The notes beneath the pieces were generated by a model. That model searched no databases and had not been told where the DNA came from. It saw only the letters and a list, made by a program, of their open reading frames with translations. The position numbers were made by a program, and so were the translations under genes. 54,336 nucleotides of DNA from Dysgonamonadaceae bacterium (lineage in GTDB: Bacteria; Bacteroidota; Bacteroidia; Bacteroidales; Azobacteroidaceae), in the NCBI GenBank assembly GCA_031289145.1, contig JAITQA010000098.1:1-54336 (forward strand). Reading direction: 5' to 3'. This document shows, piece by piece, positions 1-8,265 of the stretch (within the stretch, counting starts at the first letter, position 1; every line of letters starts with the position of its first letter).

Positions 1-750
1 ACGGTCTAACAGTTTCTGCGTTTTTTTGAATAACGTCAATTGGTCATAGTGGCAAGGGGGCAAGCCCCCTTGTTGGTTGGCGACAATATCCGCATACAGT
101 TCTTGTTTGAAGGCAGAATAATCTTTGTACAGCTGTTTGGTAATCCGGTCTTCGTTGTTGACCGATTCGTTTTTCAGTTGCTTTGGCAAGTCTTTGGCAA
201 TATTTTCGTAAGCCAGACAAATCCACAAAACGGCAAAATCATCCGTAGGGACAGGGCTTGCCCCTGTCCTCGCATCAAATGTAAGATTAAACAGGTTAAA
301 TTCAACAAAATCAATCGTATTGTCAATGTAAAACCGCAATTTCTCGAAATTGGAAATAATCACATACGAAGTTTTGCGGTTGTTGTTCTTGTAACCGAAG
401 GCTTGCGTTTCCACCTGTTTCAGGTCGGTGGTTTTGTGGTCTTTCAGTTCGATAACCGCTTTTACTTCGCCATTGATAAGTATGGCTCCGTCCGCCTTTT
501 TGGAATTGGTTTCATTTTTCTTTTCGGTAATCAGGTTGTAATCGGGTTCGGGATTGAGCGTATAACCCAATATTTTCACAAAAAGTTCCCGTAAAAATCC
601 TTCCTGAAATTGTTCTTCTTTGCTGTTACGGATATTTTCTTGAATAGCAGGGTTCAGGAAATAAGCGGCATACAACTTGTACGCTTCCTGAATTTTTTCG
701 ATGCGGGAAGCAATTTGTTTTTTAAGAATGGTATGTTGGAACAAGTGCAT
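1..750 (-). CDS. Type IIG-like restriction-modification enzyme, N-terminal part (runs off left edge)
   Basis: The minus frame is open for 250 codons from ATG at 750 to the window edge, with no stop. It starts MHLFQHTILKKQIA and contains GYTLNPEPDYNLITE, then KKADGAILINGEVKAVIELKD. The Asp followed by Glu-Leu-Lys fits the D...ExK core of a PD-(D/E)XK nuclease, the N-terminal domain of Eco57I-type fused restriction-methylase proteins that cut and methylate DNA. The methylase half would lie outside the window, so the class is an inference. Two palindromic elements (54-71 and 249-269) lie inside the frame and add short peptide inserts without breaking it. A TACCTTTG -7 element at 774-781 precedes the start by about 24 bases. 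Confidence 0.7.
   Translation of the reverse strand, partial: MHLFQHTILKKQIASRIEKIQEAYKLYAAYFLNPAIQENIRNSKEEQFQEGFLRELFVKILGYTLNPEPDYNLITEKKNETNSKKADGAILINGEVKAVIELKDHKTTDLKQVETQAFGYKNNNRKTSYVIISNFEKLRFYIDNTIDFVEFNLFNLTFDARTGASPVPTDDFAVLWICLAYENIAKDLPKQLKNESVNNEDRITKQLYKDYSAFKQELYADIVANQQGGLPPCHYDQLTLFKKTQKLLDR
54..71. repeat. Palindromic element inside a coding region (copy 1)
   Basis: AAGGGGG-CAAG-CCCCCTT is a perfect 7-bp stem with a 4-nt loop, inside the restriction-modification frame. It encodes the GGLPP stretch in VANQQGGLPPCHYDQLTLF. The core GGGCTTGCCC, in either orientation, is shared with the elements at 249-269 and 8116-8134. Confidence 0.6.
249..269. repeat. Palindromic element inside a coding region (copy 2)
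   Basis: GGACAGGG and CCCTGTCC form an 8-bp perfect stem around CTTGC. The element is in frame in the restriction-modification gene and encodes roughly RTGASPVPT between NLTFDA and DDFAVLWICL. The reading frame stays open on both sides. Confidence 0.6.
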
Positions 751-1066
751 ATAGTTTTTTCCTTGATGTTATGCAAAGGTATTGATTATTGTTGAATTGG
801 GCTCACTTTATCAAGCAATTTTCTTCAAACTTCCTCGTCAAATCCATAATCTCCTTATTATCTATTGTAGCCTTTTCCAAACTTATGCAGCAATATCAAT
901 GCTATTTTCTCCGAATAGCACATTTTCAGATAACAACAGGGAAGTTTTTAGAAAGTCCCCAAAATTAACCCGTAAAACTGCCTGAAACCCCATATTTTTC
1001 ACATTGAGAGCAAAAAAAGCCCTGAAAACTTTTATTTTCAAGACTTTGCTTTAACTTTCTACAGTA
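751..1066. other. Intergenic region between restriction-modification gene and tRNA-His
   Basis: About 316 bases without a convincing gene. On the minus strand there is a TACCTTTG promoter element at 774-781 for the downstream gene. A tiny 14-codon frame (847-803, minus) has an AGGAG-like site just upstream, but it lies upstream of that promoter and matches nothing I recognise. Confidence 0.5.
774..781 (-). promoter_or_regulatory. Promoter -7 element for the restriction-modification gene
   Basis: TACCTTTG on the minus strand matches the Bacteroidota -7 consensus TAnnTTTG. No clear -33 TTTG is visible at the usual spacing, so the call rests on one half of the promoter. Confidence 0.45.
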
Positions 1067-1144
1067 TGGGGTGGAAGATGGGATTCGAACCCACGACCCT
1101 CAGAACCACAACCTGATGCTCTAACCGACTGAGCTACGACCACC
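1067..1144 (-). tRNA. tRNA-His (GTG)
   Basis: The minus strand reads GTGGTCG, a D arm GCTC...GAGC, an anticodon arm TCAGG-TTGTGGT-TCTGA with anticodon GTG, a T arm GTGGG-TTCGAAT-CCCAT, then CTTCCAC, C73 and an encoded CCA. The extra G at 1144 can pair with C73 at 1070, the identity feature of tRNA-His. The acceptor stem has two mismatches, position 5 to 68 (T:T) and 6 to 67 (C:T). The other four arms are intact, so the gene call is firm although the acceptor is odd. Confidence 0.9.
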
Positions 1145-1237
1145 ATATATCACTCTTTCGCGGTGCAAAGATACAAATTTGTTCTTATATGACAAATTTT
1201 ATAGCTATTTTTTTGGCTAAAACTTTTTTAAAATCGA

Positions 1238-2368
1238 TTAATAGTAATCTTCTATCAGCCACAACTTAAATACAGGGTCTAAGATTTCTATTTTTTTACC
1301 TTGTATATCAATGATTTCCTTGGATAAAAGCGCATTTTTTATTTTTTTTAGATTGGCAGAAGCGCCCAAACGATATTTTTTCAGCACTTCTTGCGAACTG
1401 AATGCAGTTTCGCCATTCAACACCGCTTTCAAAAAATTGATTTGCGTTGTGGTTATCTTTTCTATTTGTCCGATAAACAGCAAACTAAGTTGATTCTTAA
1501 TACCTTGTAAAGAGTTGTCAATAATCGCTTTCGAGCAAGCTGTTTTTGTTCGCAACCATGCTTGTTGTGCTAATTGCTGCACGTAATAGGGATGATTGTC
1601 AACCAATTGAGCCAAATATTCCGCCTGCTCGTGCGAGATTTTTTTACCTGTATCCTCAAAGCGTTTTTTTATAAATTCACCCCAAATGCTGTTATCAATT
1701 TTTTGTAAAAACAGAATATCGCCAAATTTGTAGAATGGCATTGACACATTCGAAAAAATGTCCAATAGCATGTGTCGCTTGCTGCCATAAAGGCAATAGG
1801 CGACATTATGGTGATGCTGCCAATGCGAACGAAGTTTTCGTTGAAATGCCGGATTGTCGGGGAAATCACCAATCGACTGAAACTCGTCAATACATACTAT
1901 AACCTTGATTTTCTTCGAGATAGCGATATTTTCAGCGAGATTGAGAATGTCGTCCGGACTTTTTTGCAAGGCTTCCCAACCTATACCAAACGAAATTTCT
2001 GCCTGAGAATCAGGTGAAAAGGTGATTTTTGGCAAAAGTTGGGACAGAAATTCTTTCGCATTGGCAGCCATTTCTTCCCATTTACTTGCTGTGGCTTTCA
2101 AAATTTCCTTCGCAAAATGTTCGTAAAATTCCGCTTCGCTACGAACATTAAAAATGTCAAGTAAACAAACTTTTATTTTGTTGTTTTCTGTCCTTATTTT
2201 ATGAGCGGCATTTTCAACCAATGAGGTTTTTCCCCAACGTCGCGGCGAAATTATCGTCGTATTTACCAACGATTTGAAATTACAAATCAGCCGTGAAACT
2301 TCTTCTTCTCTGTCTGTAAAGTTTTCAAAATCAGTTGATTTACCAAAAATAAAAGGCATCTTTTGCAT
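1238..2368 (-). CDS. AAA-type ATPase (archaeal ATPase-like family)
   Basis: This 376-residue protein has the layout of the ATPase_2-type ATPases common in Bacteroidota. After MPFIFGKSTDFENFTDREEE comes a Walker A SPRRWGKTSLV (about residues 42-52), a Walker B VIVCIDEFQ (about 155-163), and a C-terminal winged-helix-like region that in this family resembles a DUF234 or nuclease tail. Its cellular role is unknown. It is a single gene, transcribed away from nspC. A set of three 15-bp palindromic repeats (2413-2457) lies about 45 bases upstream of its start and may be its operator. Confidence 0.75.
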   Translation of the reverse strand: MQKMPFIFGKSTDFENFTDREEEVSRLICNFKSLVNTTIISPRRWGKTSLVENAAHKIRTENNKIKVCLLDIFNVRSEAEFYEHFAKEILKATASKWEEMAANAKEFLSQLLPKITFSPDSQAEISFGIGWEALQKSPDDILNLAENIAISKKIKVIVCIDEFQSIGDFPDNPAFQRKLRSHWQHHHNVAYCLYGSKRHMLLDIFSNVSMPFYKFGDILFLQKIDNSIWGEFIKKRFEDTGKKISHEQAEYLAQLVDNHPYYVQQLAQQAWLRTKTACSKAIIDNSLQGIKNQLSLLFIGQIEKITTTQINFLKAVLNGETAFSSQEVLKKYRLGASANLKKIKNALLSKEIIDIQGKKIEILDPVFKLWLIEDYY

Positions 2369-2412
2369 AATTCATATAAATTTTCAACAAAGATAATCAA
2401 CTTTTTTAATAT

Positions 2413-2457
2413 AACCAAATGGTTTGTAACCAAAAAGTTTGTAACCAAATGGTTTGA
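2413..2457. repeat. Three tandem 15-bp palindromic repeats, possible operator
   Basis: Units AACCAAATGGTTTGT (2413-2427), AACCAAAAAGTTTGT (2428-2442) and AACCAAATGGTTTGA (2443-2457) lie head to tail. Units 1 and 3 contain the dyad AAACCATTTGGTT on one strand or the other. The array lies between the divergent ATPase and nspC genes. Tandem dyads in a divergent intergenic region suggest a repressor site, but the regulator is not known. Confidence 0.6.
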
Positions 2458-2522
2458 TTGCGGTTTTTATTCGTTTGCCACGGCACGATACACTAAAAAG
2501 TTCATATTTAACAAAGAATTCT

Positions 2523-2530
2523 TATCTTTG
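2523..2530 (+). promoter_or_regulatory. nspC promoter -7 element
   Basis: TATCTTTG matches TAnnTTTG and ends only 4 bases before ATG 2535. Since transcription in this phylum usually begins a few bases past this element, the nspC message would have almost no leader. Confidence 0.55.
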
Positions 2531-2534
2531 CAGC

Positions 2535-3677
2535 ATGATTGATTTTTCGGAAATACCTTCGCCTGCTTATGTCATGGAAGAATCCCTCCTGCGTAAGAAT
2601 CTCGCTTTAATCCGTTCCGTCAAAGACAGGGCAGATGTTGATATTATTTTGGCTTTTAAAGCGTTTGCCTTATGGAAAGCGTTCCCGATTATCAAAGAAT
2701 ACATCCGGCGCTCCACTGCCAGTTCCCCATGGGAGGCGCAATTGGCTTTAGACGAAATGGGTAGCAAAGCACACACTTATTCGCCGGCGTATACGGAAAA
2801 AGATTTTCCACTTATCATGGCTTGCAGTTCACATATCACGTTTAATTCGCTTTCGCAGTTCCGGCGTTTTTACAAGGACATTTTAGCTAATCCGGACAAG
2901 ATTTCCTGCGGATTGCGCATCAATCCCGAATATTCGGAAATAGAAACCGATTTGTATAACCCGGCGGCTCCCGGCTCCCGGCTGGGAATTATCAGAGAAG
3001 AATTAGGGGAATATTTGCCCGAAGGCGTAGAAGGTCTGCATTTTCATACACTTTGTGAATCATCATCCTACGCATTGGAAAATACCTTGACACAGGTCGA
3101 AGCCAAATTTGGCGACTTACTCCCTCAAATCAAGTGGCTGAATATGGGCGGCGGTCACCTGATAACACGGAAAAATTATGACACGGAACATCTAATCAAA
3201 CTTTTGTCGGATTTCAAAAAGAAATATCCGAATTTGAAAATTATCTTGGAACCTGGCGCCGCTTTCGTCTGGCAAACCGGCGTATTGGTCTCCTCCGTAG
3301 TAGATATTGTAGAAAACCGAGGCATTAAAACCGCCATTCTCAACGTGTCGTTTACCTGCCACATGCCCGATTGTTTGGAAATGCCCTACAAGCCGACGGT
3401 TCGCGGAGCCTGTCAGGAACCGGTGAAAGGCAAGCCGACTTACCGCCTGGGGGGAAATTCCTGCCTGAGCGGCGACTATATGGGAGATTGGTCGTTCGAT
3501 AAAGAATTAAAAATCGGCGACAAAATCGTTTTTGAGGATATGATTCATTACACAATTGTTAAAACAACAATGTTCAATGGAATTCCACATCCTGTACTGT
3601 GCTTGAGGAAGACAGACAATAGCCTTGAGATTTACCGCGATTTCGGATATGAAGATTATAAAAAAAGAATGTGTTGA
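2535..3677 (+). CDS. nspC: Carboxynorspermidine decarboxylase
   Basis: NspC removes the carboxyl group of carboxynorspermidine or carboxyspermidine, the last step of the alternative spermidine pathway. It is a PLP enzyme with an alanine racemase-like barrel. The sequence shows IILAFKAFALWKAF near residue 36, with the PLP-binding Lys, then EGLHFHTLCE and WLNMGGGHLITR, which match the family. The frame is open further upstream to 2454, but ATG 2535 (MIDFSEIPSPAYVME) is chosen because it follows a TAnnTTTG element directly and gives the usual family length of about 380 residues. No carboxyspermidine dehydrogenase gene lies next to it in the window. Confidence 0.9.
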   Translation: MIDFSEIPSPAYVMEESLLRKNLALIRSVKDRADVDIILAFKAFALWKAFPIIKEYIRRSTASSPWEAQLALDEMGSKAHTYSPAYTEKDFPLIMACSSHITFNSLSQFRRFYKDILANPDKISCGLRINPEYSEIETDLYNPAAPGSRLGIIREELGEYLPEGVEGLHFHTLCESSSYALENTLTQVEAKFGDLLPQIKWLNMGGGHLITRKNYDTEHLIKLLSDFKKKYPNLKIILEPGAAFVWQTGVLVSSVVDIVENRGIKTAILNVSFTCHMPDCLEMPYKPTVRGACQEPVKGKPTYRLGGNSCLSGDYMGDWSFDKELKIGDKIVFEDMIHYTIVKTTMFNGIPHPVLCLRKTDNSLEIYRDFGYEDYKKRMC

Positions 3678-3704
3678 CTTATTTTTAATTTTTTACTAAC
3701 TTTG
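3674..3704 (+). promoter_or_regulatory. Promoter of the HTH regulator gene
   Basis: TTG at 3674-3676 lies 20 bases before TAACTTTG (3697-3704), fitting the -33/-7 spacing of Bacteroidota promoters. The downstream ATG is at 3749, leaving a leader of about 40 bases. Confidence 0.5.
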
Positions 3705-3748
3705 TACGCTTTATATTGGATTTTTTTTACAATTTAACTTGAATATTT

Positions 3749-4711
3749 ATGATTAACGACCAAGTACAAAATGCTTTGATGAATGAAATCAAAAAAAGAA
3801 TTCCCAAGAATTCCGTATTGGTATGCAAGCTGGTCGAATTGCTCTTTATAGAAAAGGAAGCGGTGTACAGAAGATTAAGAGGCGAGGTTCCTTTCACATT
3901 TAAAGAGATTGCGCATATCTCTAAAGAATTAGATATTTCCTTAGACGCCATTCTCGGTATTGAATTGGATAAAAGTCGCCCTTTTCACATAAAATTGCCG
4001 GATTTTGCTTACCCGCAGGAAAATGATTTCAGTATGCTCGCCACTCATATTGAATTTCTCCGGTCGATAGGCAATATGACCCATTCCGAGAAAGGTATCG
4101 TATCAAATATAATTCCGCAAGACCTTTTTACCGGCTTCGAATCTCTTTTAAAATTTATGATTTTCAATTGGAATTATCATTATGATTTAAAAAGAGTAAA
4201 AGCCTTTCATGAACTTGCGCTTTCAAAGAGATTGATGGATGCTTTCAAGGAAAATTTTTTAGAGACGAAGAAAATCAAAACTTCTTATTATGTTGTTGAT
4301 AATCAGCTTATTTTATATTTCGTGAACCATGTTAAATATTTTCAAACACTCCGACTGATTGAATCGGCGGATGTTCGGAAAATAAAAACAGATTTATTTG
4401 ATTTCTTGGATTATATTGAAGATATGGCTATCAACGGCTGTTTCAGGGAAACAGGAAATCCGGTTTCTCTCTATATTTCGGATATAAACATTACCTCAAA
4501 TTATTGCTATATAGAAACGAATGCTACAAAATTCAGCTTGATAAAAACGTTTCTTCTGAACTCCGTCACTTCTTTGGATGAGGAAACTTTTGAAAAAATG
4601 AGAAACTGGGTGCATTCATTTATCAAGATTTCTACTTTGATATCAGCAACCGGAGAAAAACAACGGATTCTATTTTTTGGAAACCAACGGAAAATTGTAA
4701 GTGAACTATAA
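3749..4711 (+). CDS. Helix-turn-helix regulator-like protein of unknown role
   Basis: A 320-residue protein with an HTH-like N-terminal segment (about residues 20-70): a helix around [20 protein letters not shown], then [21 protein letters not shown]. The rest is alpha-helical, about 250 residues, and matches no domain I can name. Proteins of this layout are widespread in Bacteroidales and are usually annotated only as HTH regulators. It has its own promoter and ends 11 bases before panB, so the two may share a transcript. Its target is unknown. Confidence 0.55.
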   Translation: MINDQVQNALMNEIKKRIPKNSVLVCKLVELLFIEKEAVYRRLRGEVPFTFKEIAHISKELDISLDAILGIELDKSRPFHIKLPDFAYPQENDFSMLATHIEFLRSIGNMTHSEKGIVSNIIPQDLFTGFESLLKFMIFNWNYHYDLKRVKAFHELALSKRLMDAFKENFLETKKIKTSYYVVDNQLILYFVNHVKYFQTLRLIESADVRKIKTDLFDFLDYIEDMAINGCFRETGNPVSLYISDINITSNYCYIETNATKFSLIKTFLLNSVTSLDEETFEKMRNWVHSFIKISTLISATGEKQRILFFGNQRKIVSEL

Positions 4712-4722
4712 ATATAAATATT

Positions 4723-5541
4723 ATGTCAACATATTCAGAAAATATTCGGAAAATAAGCGTTCAAAATTTGATTGAAATGAAAAGTCGTGGCGAAAAAATT
4801 TCCATGCTAACGGCTTACGATTACGCTATGGCTTCTATTATTGATGCAGCCGGAATGGATGTAATTCTTGTCGGCGATTCCGCATCCAATGTGATGGCCG
4901 GTAATGAAACTACACTCCCGATCACCCTGGAACAAATGATATACCATGGTCAATCTGTCAGGAAAGCGGTCAAACGGGCGCTTGTCTGCATAGATATGCC
5001 TTTTGGTTCTTATCAGGGCGATTCCAAAACCGCAGTCCATTCGGCTGTCCGGATCATGAAAGAGACCGGCGCGGATGCTGTAAAAATGGAAGGTGGCATC
5101 GAAATTCGAAAATCCGTTCAAAGAATTTTGTCAGCCGGGATTCCGGTTATGGGGCATTTGGGTTTAACACCCCAATCCATCCACAAATTCGGCAACTACA
5201 ATGTCAGGGCAAAAGAAGCGGCAGAAGCGGAGAAATTGATGGAAGATGCAATACTTTTGGAAGCCTTGGGCTGTTTTTCTATCGTTCTCGAAAAAATACC
5301 GGCTGAACTGGGCGGAAAAATAGCGGAAAAATTAAATATTCCGACTATTGGCATAGGCGCGGGCCCATTCGTAGACGGTCAGGTATTAGTTATACACGAT
5401 ATGCTGGGCATCAACAAGGACTTTTCTCCAAAATTTCTTCGCAGGTATGCTGATTTGTACGAAGTAATCAAAATAGCAGCAGAACGATATGCCCACGATG
5501 TAAAGGATGGTTCTTTCCCCAATGAAAATGAATCCTATTAA
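4723..5541 (+). CDS. panB: 3-methyl-2-oxobutanoate hydroxymethyltransferase
   Basis: PanB transfers a hydroxymethyl group from methylene-tetrahydrofolate to 2-oxoisovalerate, the first committed step to pantothenate and coenzyme A. The 272-residue length is typical. Family blocks are [19 protein letters not shown] (near residue 27), [13 protein letters not shown] with the metal-binding Asp, [32 protein letters not shown] and IPTIGIGAG. The ATG follows 11 bases after the HTH gene. No panC or panD is beside it. The last codons are followed by an unremarkable AT-rich region. Confidence 0.95.
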   Translation: MSTYSENIRKISVQNLIEMKSRGEKISMLTAYDYAMASIIDAAGMDVILVGDSASNVMAGNETTLPITLEQMIYHGQSVRKAVKRALVCIDMPFGSYQGDSKTAVHSAVRIMKETGADAVKMEGGIEIRKSVQRILSAGIPVMGHLGLTPQSIHKFGNYNVRAKEAAEAEKLMEDAILLEALGCFSIVLEKIPAELGGKIAEKLNIPTIGIGAGPFVDGQVLVIHDMLGINKDFSPKFLRRYADLYEVIKIAAERYAHDVKDGSFPNENESY

Positions 5542-5829
5542 GGCTACTTTAAAACGAAAGCGAAGCCCCCTGTATCCAATACTGAGAACTTCGCTATCAT
5601 CAGACTTATGAAATTTATACGCACTACAAAAGTAGATAGAATTATTTAATATCAAGCATATTTATTGAAATAAGTTTGTCAATTTTCAAAAAATTGACCC
5701 TGTTTTTTTTGCAGATATGGTTTATCTATCCTGTCTTTTTGTCTTTTTTATTTAAATATACAGACAATACCCTGTTTGCAAGTCAAATATAGCGTAAACA
5801 GCATTTGTAATTATAAAATTAATAATTTA

Positions 5830-8010
5830 CTATTTTATTTCAAACTCAGCAATCACCGCTTCGTTTGCTGAGCTTCCGCCTGCAAAAACAGTATACTTTC
5901 CGCTTGGAACTTCTTGTTTGCTTATCTCTTCATTCCATTTTGCCAATTGTCTGATTGGAATTGAAACTTTCAATTCACAGTCGCCGTCAGCCGGAAGATT
6001 TTTTCTTTCAAAATAGCGTAGTTCTTTCAATGGCAAATCCTTTCTGCTATTCGGATATTTGATGTACACTTGGGCGACCTCATCTCCTGTCCGTTTTCCT
6101 GTGTTTTTTAATTTAATCGCACATTGAATCGTATCGCTTGCTGTATATGCCGTTTGAGGTTGTGACAGCCATTCATAAGTGAAATCAGTATAACTCAAAC
6201 CGTATCCGAACGGATACAAAGCTTTGCCTTTGAAATATTTATAAGTACGATTCGTCATTTTGTAGTCTTCGAAATCAGGTAAATCGGAATCGCTCGCGTA
6301 GAAAGTAACCGGTAAACGGCCGGAAGGATTATAGTCGCCGAAGATAACATCCGCGATAGCTTTACCGGCAAATTCTCCGCCATACCAGGCATTGATGATA
6401 GCATTGACGTTCTGAGATTCCCAAGGTGTAGCAATTGCACTACCGGTCATCATTACAAAAACAATTGGTTTCCCGGTTGTTTTCAAGGCTTTTAACAAAT
6501 CAGTCTGTACCTGCGGTAACAAAATAGAGGTACGGTCGCCGCCAAAAAAGCCCGGTGCATTGACCCGCATTTCTTCCCCTTCGATACGAGGAGATATACC
6601 GCCGACGTATAGAATCAAATCTACATCTTTCACTTTTTCCAATGTTTCTGCAAATGATGCCGGCGTGTCGCCGTAATATCCGATGACCGTATCCGTATAG
6701 ATTTCCACATCACTACCCAATGCTTCTCTTATTCCATCCAAAGGCGTGATGATTTTCGAGGAGAACCCATTGTAATTACCCAATTGAACTTGCGGATTGT
6801 TCACATTAGGTCCTAAAATGGACACTTTCTTCAGACTGCCCTTTTCAAGAGGTAAGATTCCATCGTTTTTCAGAAGAACTATTGATTGTTGGGTCATCTT
6901 CAGCGCCAGGTCTTTATGCGCTTTTGCTTCAAGAGCTGTAGCGTCTATCTTCGAAAAAGGAACTTTTTCGACAGGATCGAACATACCTAAACGGAAGCGA
7001 ATTTCGAACAAGCGGCTTAAGGAGATATCAACCTGTTGTTCTGTAATTAAGCCAATTTCAACTGCTCTTTTCAAACTGAGATAGGCTTCTTTCCCACAAT
7101 CCGTATCCGTACCGTGCCAAACAGCATCGGCCGATGCAGCAGCTGCGTCCGGATGCGTTTTATGCGTTTTATAGAAATTGTCAATGGCGCCGCAATCAGA
7201 AGTTACATAGCCCTTGAATCCCCAGTCGTTGCGCAAAATATCAATCATCAGTTTGTCGCTGCCGCAACAAGGTTGCCCTTCAAAGGCGTTATATGCGCAC
7301 ATCACACCGGCTACATTCGCGGAAACCAATTCTTTGAATGCCGGCAGATAGGTATCCCACAAATCATAATTGCTGACCGATAGATTAAAGGTGTGCCGGT
7401 TGGATTCCGGTCCGCTGTGTACGGCAAAGTGTTTGGCGCAAGCAGCCGCTTTCAGATAAACGCTGTCATTTCCTTGTAAGCCCTGCACAAAATATTTGCC
7501 CAACAACGTTGTCAGGTAGGGGTCTTCACCATACGTTTCCTGCCCTCTCCCCCAGCGTGGATCACGGAAAATATTGATATTCGGCGTCCAGTAAGTCAAA
7601 CCGTGATATATCCGGTAGTCTTTTTTTTCTTGAGAAATATTGTAAATAGCCCTACCTTCTTCGGCCGTATAATCGGCCATTTGTTGAATGGCTTCTATAT
7701 CCCATCCCGCAGCCATTCCTATCGCCTGAGGAAATACCGTTACTTTGTATTCTGTACGGCCTACACCGTGTAAGCACTCATTCCACCAATTATAGGCAGG
7801 AATTCCCAAACGTTCAATAGCCGGCGTGTTATTGAGCATTTGTGCGACTTTTTCCTCTAATGTCAATCGAGAAATCAAGTCCTTTACCCGATCTTCAATT
7901 GTTAAAGAAGGATCCTGAAAAGGATATTCATAAGACGTTTTTGTACATGTTACAAATAACAGACAAAGTGCGGACAATAGCGTCCAAATAAAATTTTTTT
8001 TCATGTGCAT
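5830..8010 (-). CDS. Glycoside hydrolase family 3, xylosidase/arabinofuranosidase-like lipoprotein
   Basis: A secreted family 3 hydrolase of 726 residues that should release single sugars from the non-reducing end of oligosaccharides. The N terminus is a lipoprotein signal ending LLFVTC, lipid on Cys22. AYNWWNECLHGVGR (about 72-85) is typical of the beta-xylosidase/arabinofuranosidase branch. RDPRWGRGQETYGEDPYL and AKHFAVHSGPE follow, and the nucleophile is Asp272 in GYVTSDCGAID. The C-terminal half has the second alpha/beta domain and a fibronectin III-like end. ATG 8010 and ATG 8004 are both possible starts. Substrate is an inference from branch motifs. It is divergent from the second GH3 gene and not linked to a SusCD pair. 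Confidence 0.9.
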   Translation of the reverse strand: MHMKKNFIWTLLSALCLLFVTCTKTSYEYPFQDPSLTIEDRVKDLISRLTLEEKVAQMLNNTPAIERLGIPAYNWWNECLHGVGRTEYKVTVFPQAIGMAAGWDIEAIQQMADYTAEEGRAIYNISQEKKDYRIYHGLTYWTPNINIFRDPRWGRGQETYGEDPYLTTLLGKYFVQGLQGNDSVYLKAAACAKHFAVHSGPESNRHTFNLSVSNYDLWDTYLPAFKELVSANVAGVMCAYNAFEGQPCCGSDKLMIDILRNDWGFKGYVTSDCGAIDNFYKTHKTHPDAAAASADAVWHGTDTDCGKEAYLSLKRAVEIGLITEQQVDISLSRLFEIRFRLGMFDPVEKVPFSKIDATALEAKAHKDLALKMTQQSIVLLKNDGILPLEKGSLKKVSILGPNVNNPQVQLGNYNGFSSKIITPLDGIREALGSDVEIYTDTVIGYYGDTPASFAETLEKVKDVDLILYVGGISPRIEGEEMRVNAPGFFGGDRTSILLPQVQTDLLKALKTTGKPIVFVMMTGSAIATPWESQNVNAIINAWYGGEFAGKAIADVIFGDYNPSGRLPVTFYASDSDLPDFEDYKMTNRTYKYFKGKALYPFGYGLSYTDFTYEWLSQPQTAYTASDTIQCAIKLKNTGKRTGDEVAQVYIKYPNSRKDLPLKELRYFERKNLPADGDCELKVSIPIRQLAKWNEEISKQEVPSGKYTVFAGGSSANEAVIAEFEIK

Positions 8011-8043
8011 TATAATTTATTTTGTATTTTTTACTTGCCTTTG

Positions 8044-8076
8044 CAAAAGTAATATTTTTTTCGCAAAAAAACCAAA
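8044..8076 (-). promoter_or_regulatory. Promoter of the minus-strand GH3 gene
   Basis: On the minus strand TTTG (8073-8076) is followed after 21 bases by TACTTTTG (8044-8051), matching TTTG-N19-21-TAnnTTTG. It lies about 34 bases upstream of ATG 8010. Confidence 0.6.
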
Positions 8077-8115
8077 TAATATTTGATAACATTTTTCATC
8101 TGAAAAGAATTGTCT

Positions 8116-8134
8116 TTGCGGGCTTGACCCGCAA
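8116..8134. repeat. Palindromic element between divergent GH3 genes
   Basis: TTGCGGG-CTTGA-CCCGCAA has a perfect 7-bp stem. It shares the GGGCTTG(N)CCC core with the two elements inside the restriction-modification gene, so it looks like a member of the same dispersed family. It could also act as a bidirectional insulator or operator. Confidence 0.5.
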
Positions 8135-8210
8135 TCCCTTTTTCATCCGCTTCGGCATAACTTTTGAATATGGGTTCATGAATTTATCGTTTGATTTTAT
8201 ATATTGACCT

Positions 8211-8241
8211 TTTGTCGTTTAATTATAAAATTGTACCTTTG
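8211..8241 (+). promoter_or_regulatory. Promoter of the plus-strand GH3 gene
   Basis: TTTG (8211-8214), 19 bases, then TACCTTTG (8234-8241), a full Bacteroidota promoter. It supports ATG 8266 as the start of the gene, because an upstream in-frame start at 8191 would lie before the promoter. Confidence 0.7.
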
Positions 8242-8265
8242 TACACTCATTCAATAATCCAAATT

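Noticed and set aside
40-594. Plus-strand reading frame of 184 codons
   Set aside because: It is the shadow of the restriction-modification gene on the minus strand, which is open for 250 codons and has a nuclease motif.
2413-2457. CRISPR-like or minisatellite repeat
   Set aside because: Only three contiguous 15-bp units without spacers; the palindromic pattern suits an operator better.
5559-5594. Terminator after panB
   Set aside because: GCGAAG and CTTCGC can pair, but the loop is long and there is no T-run.
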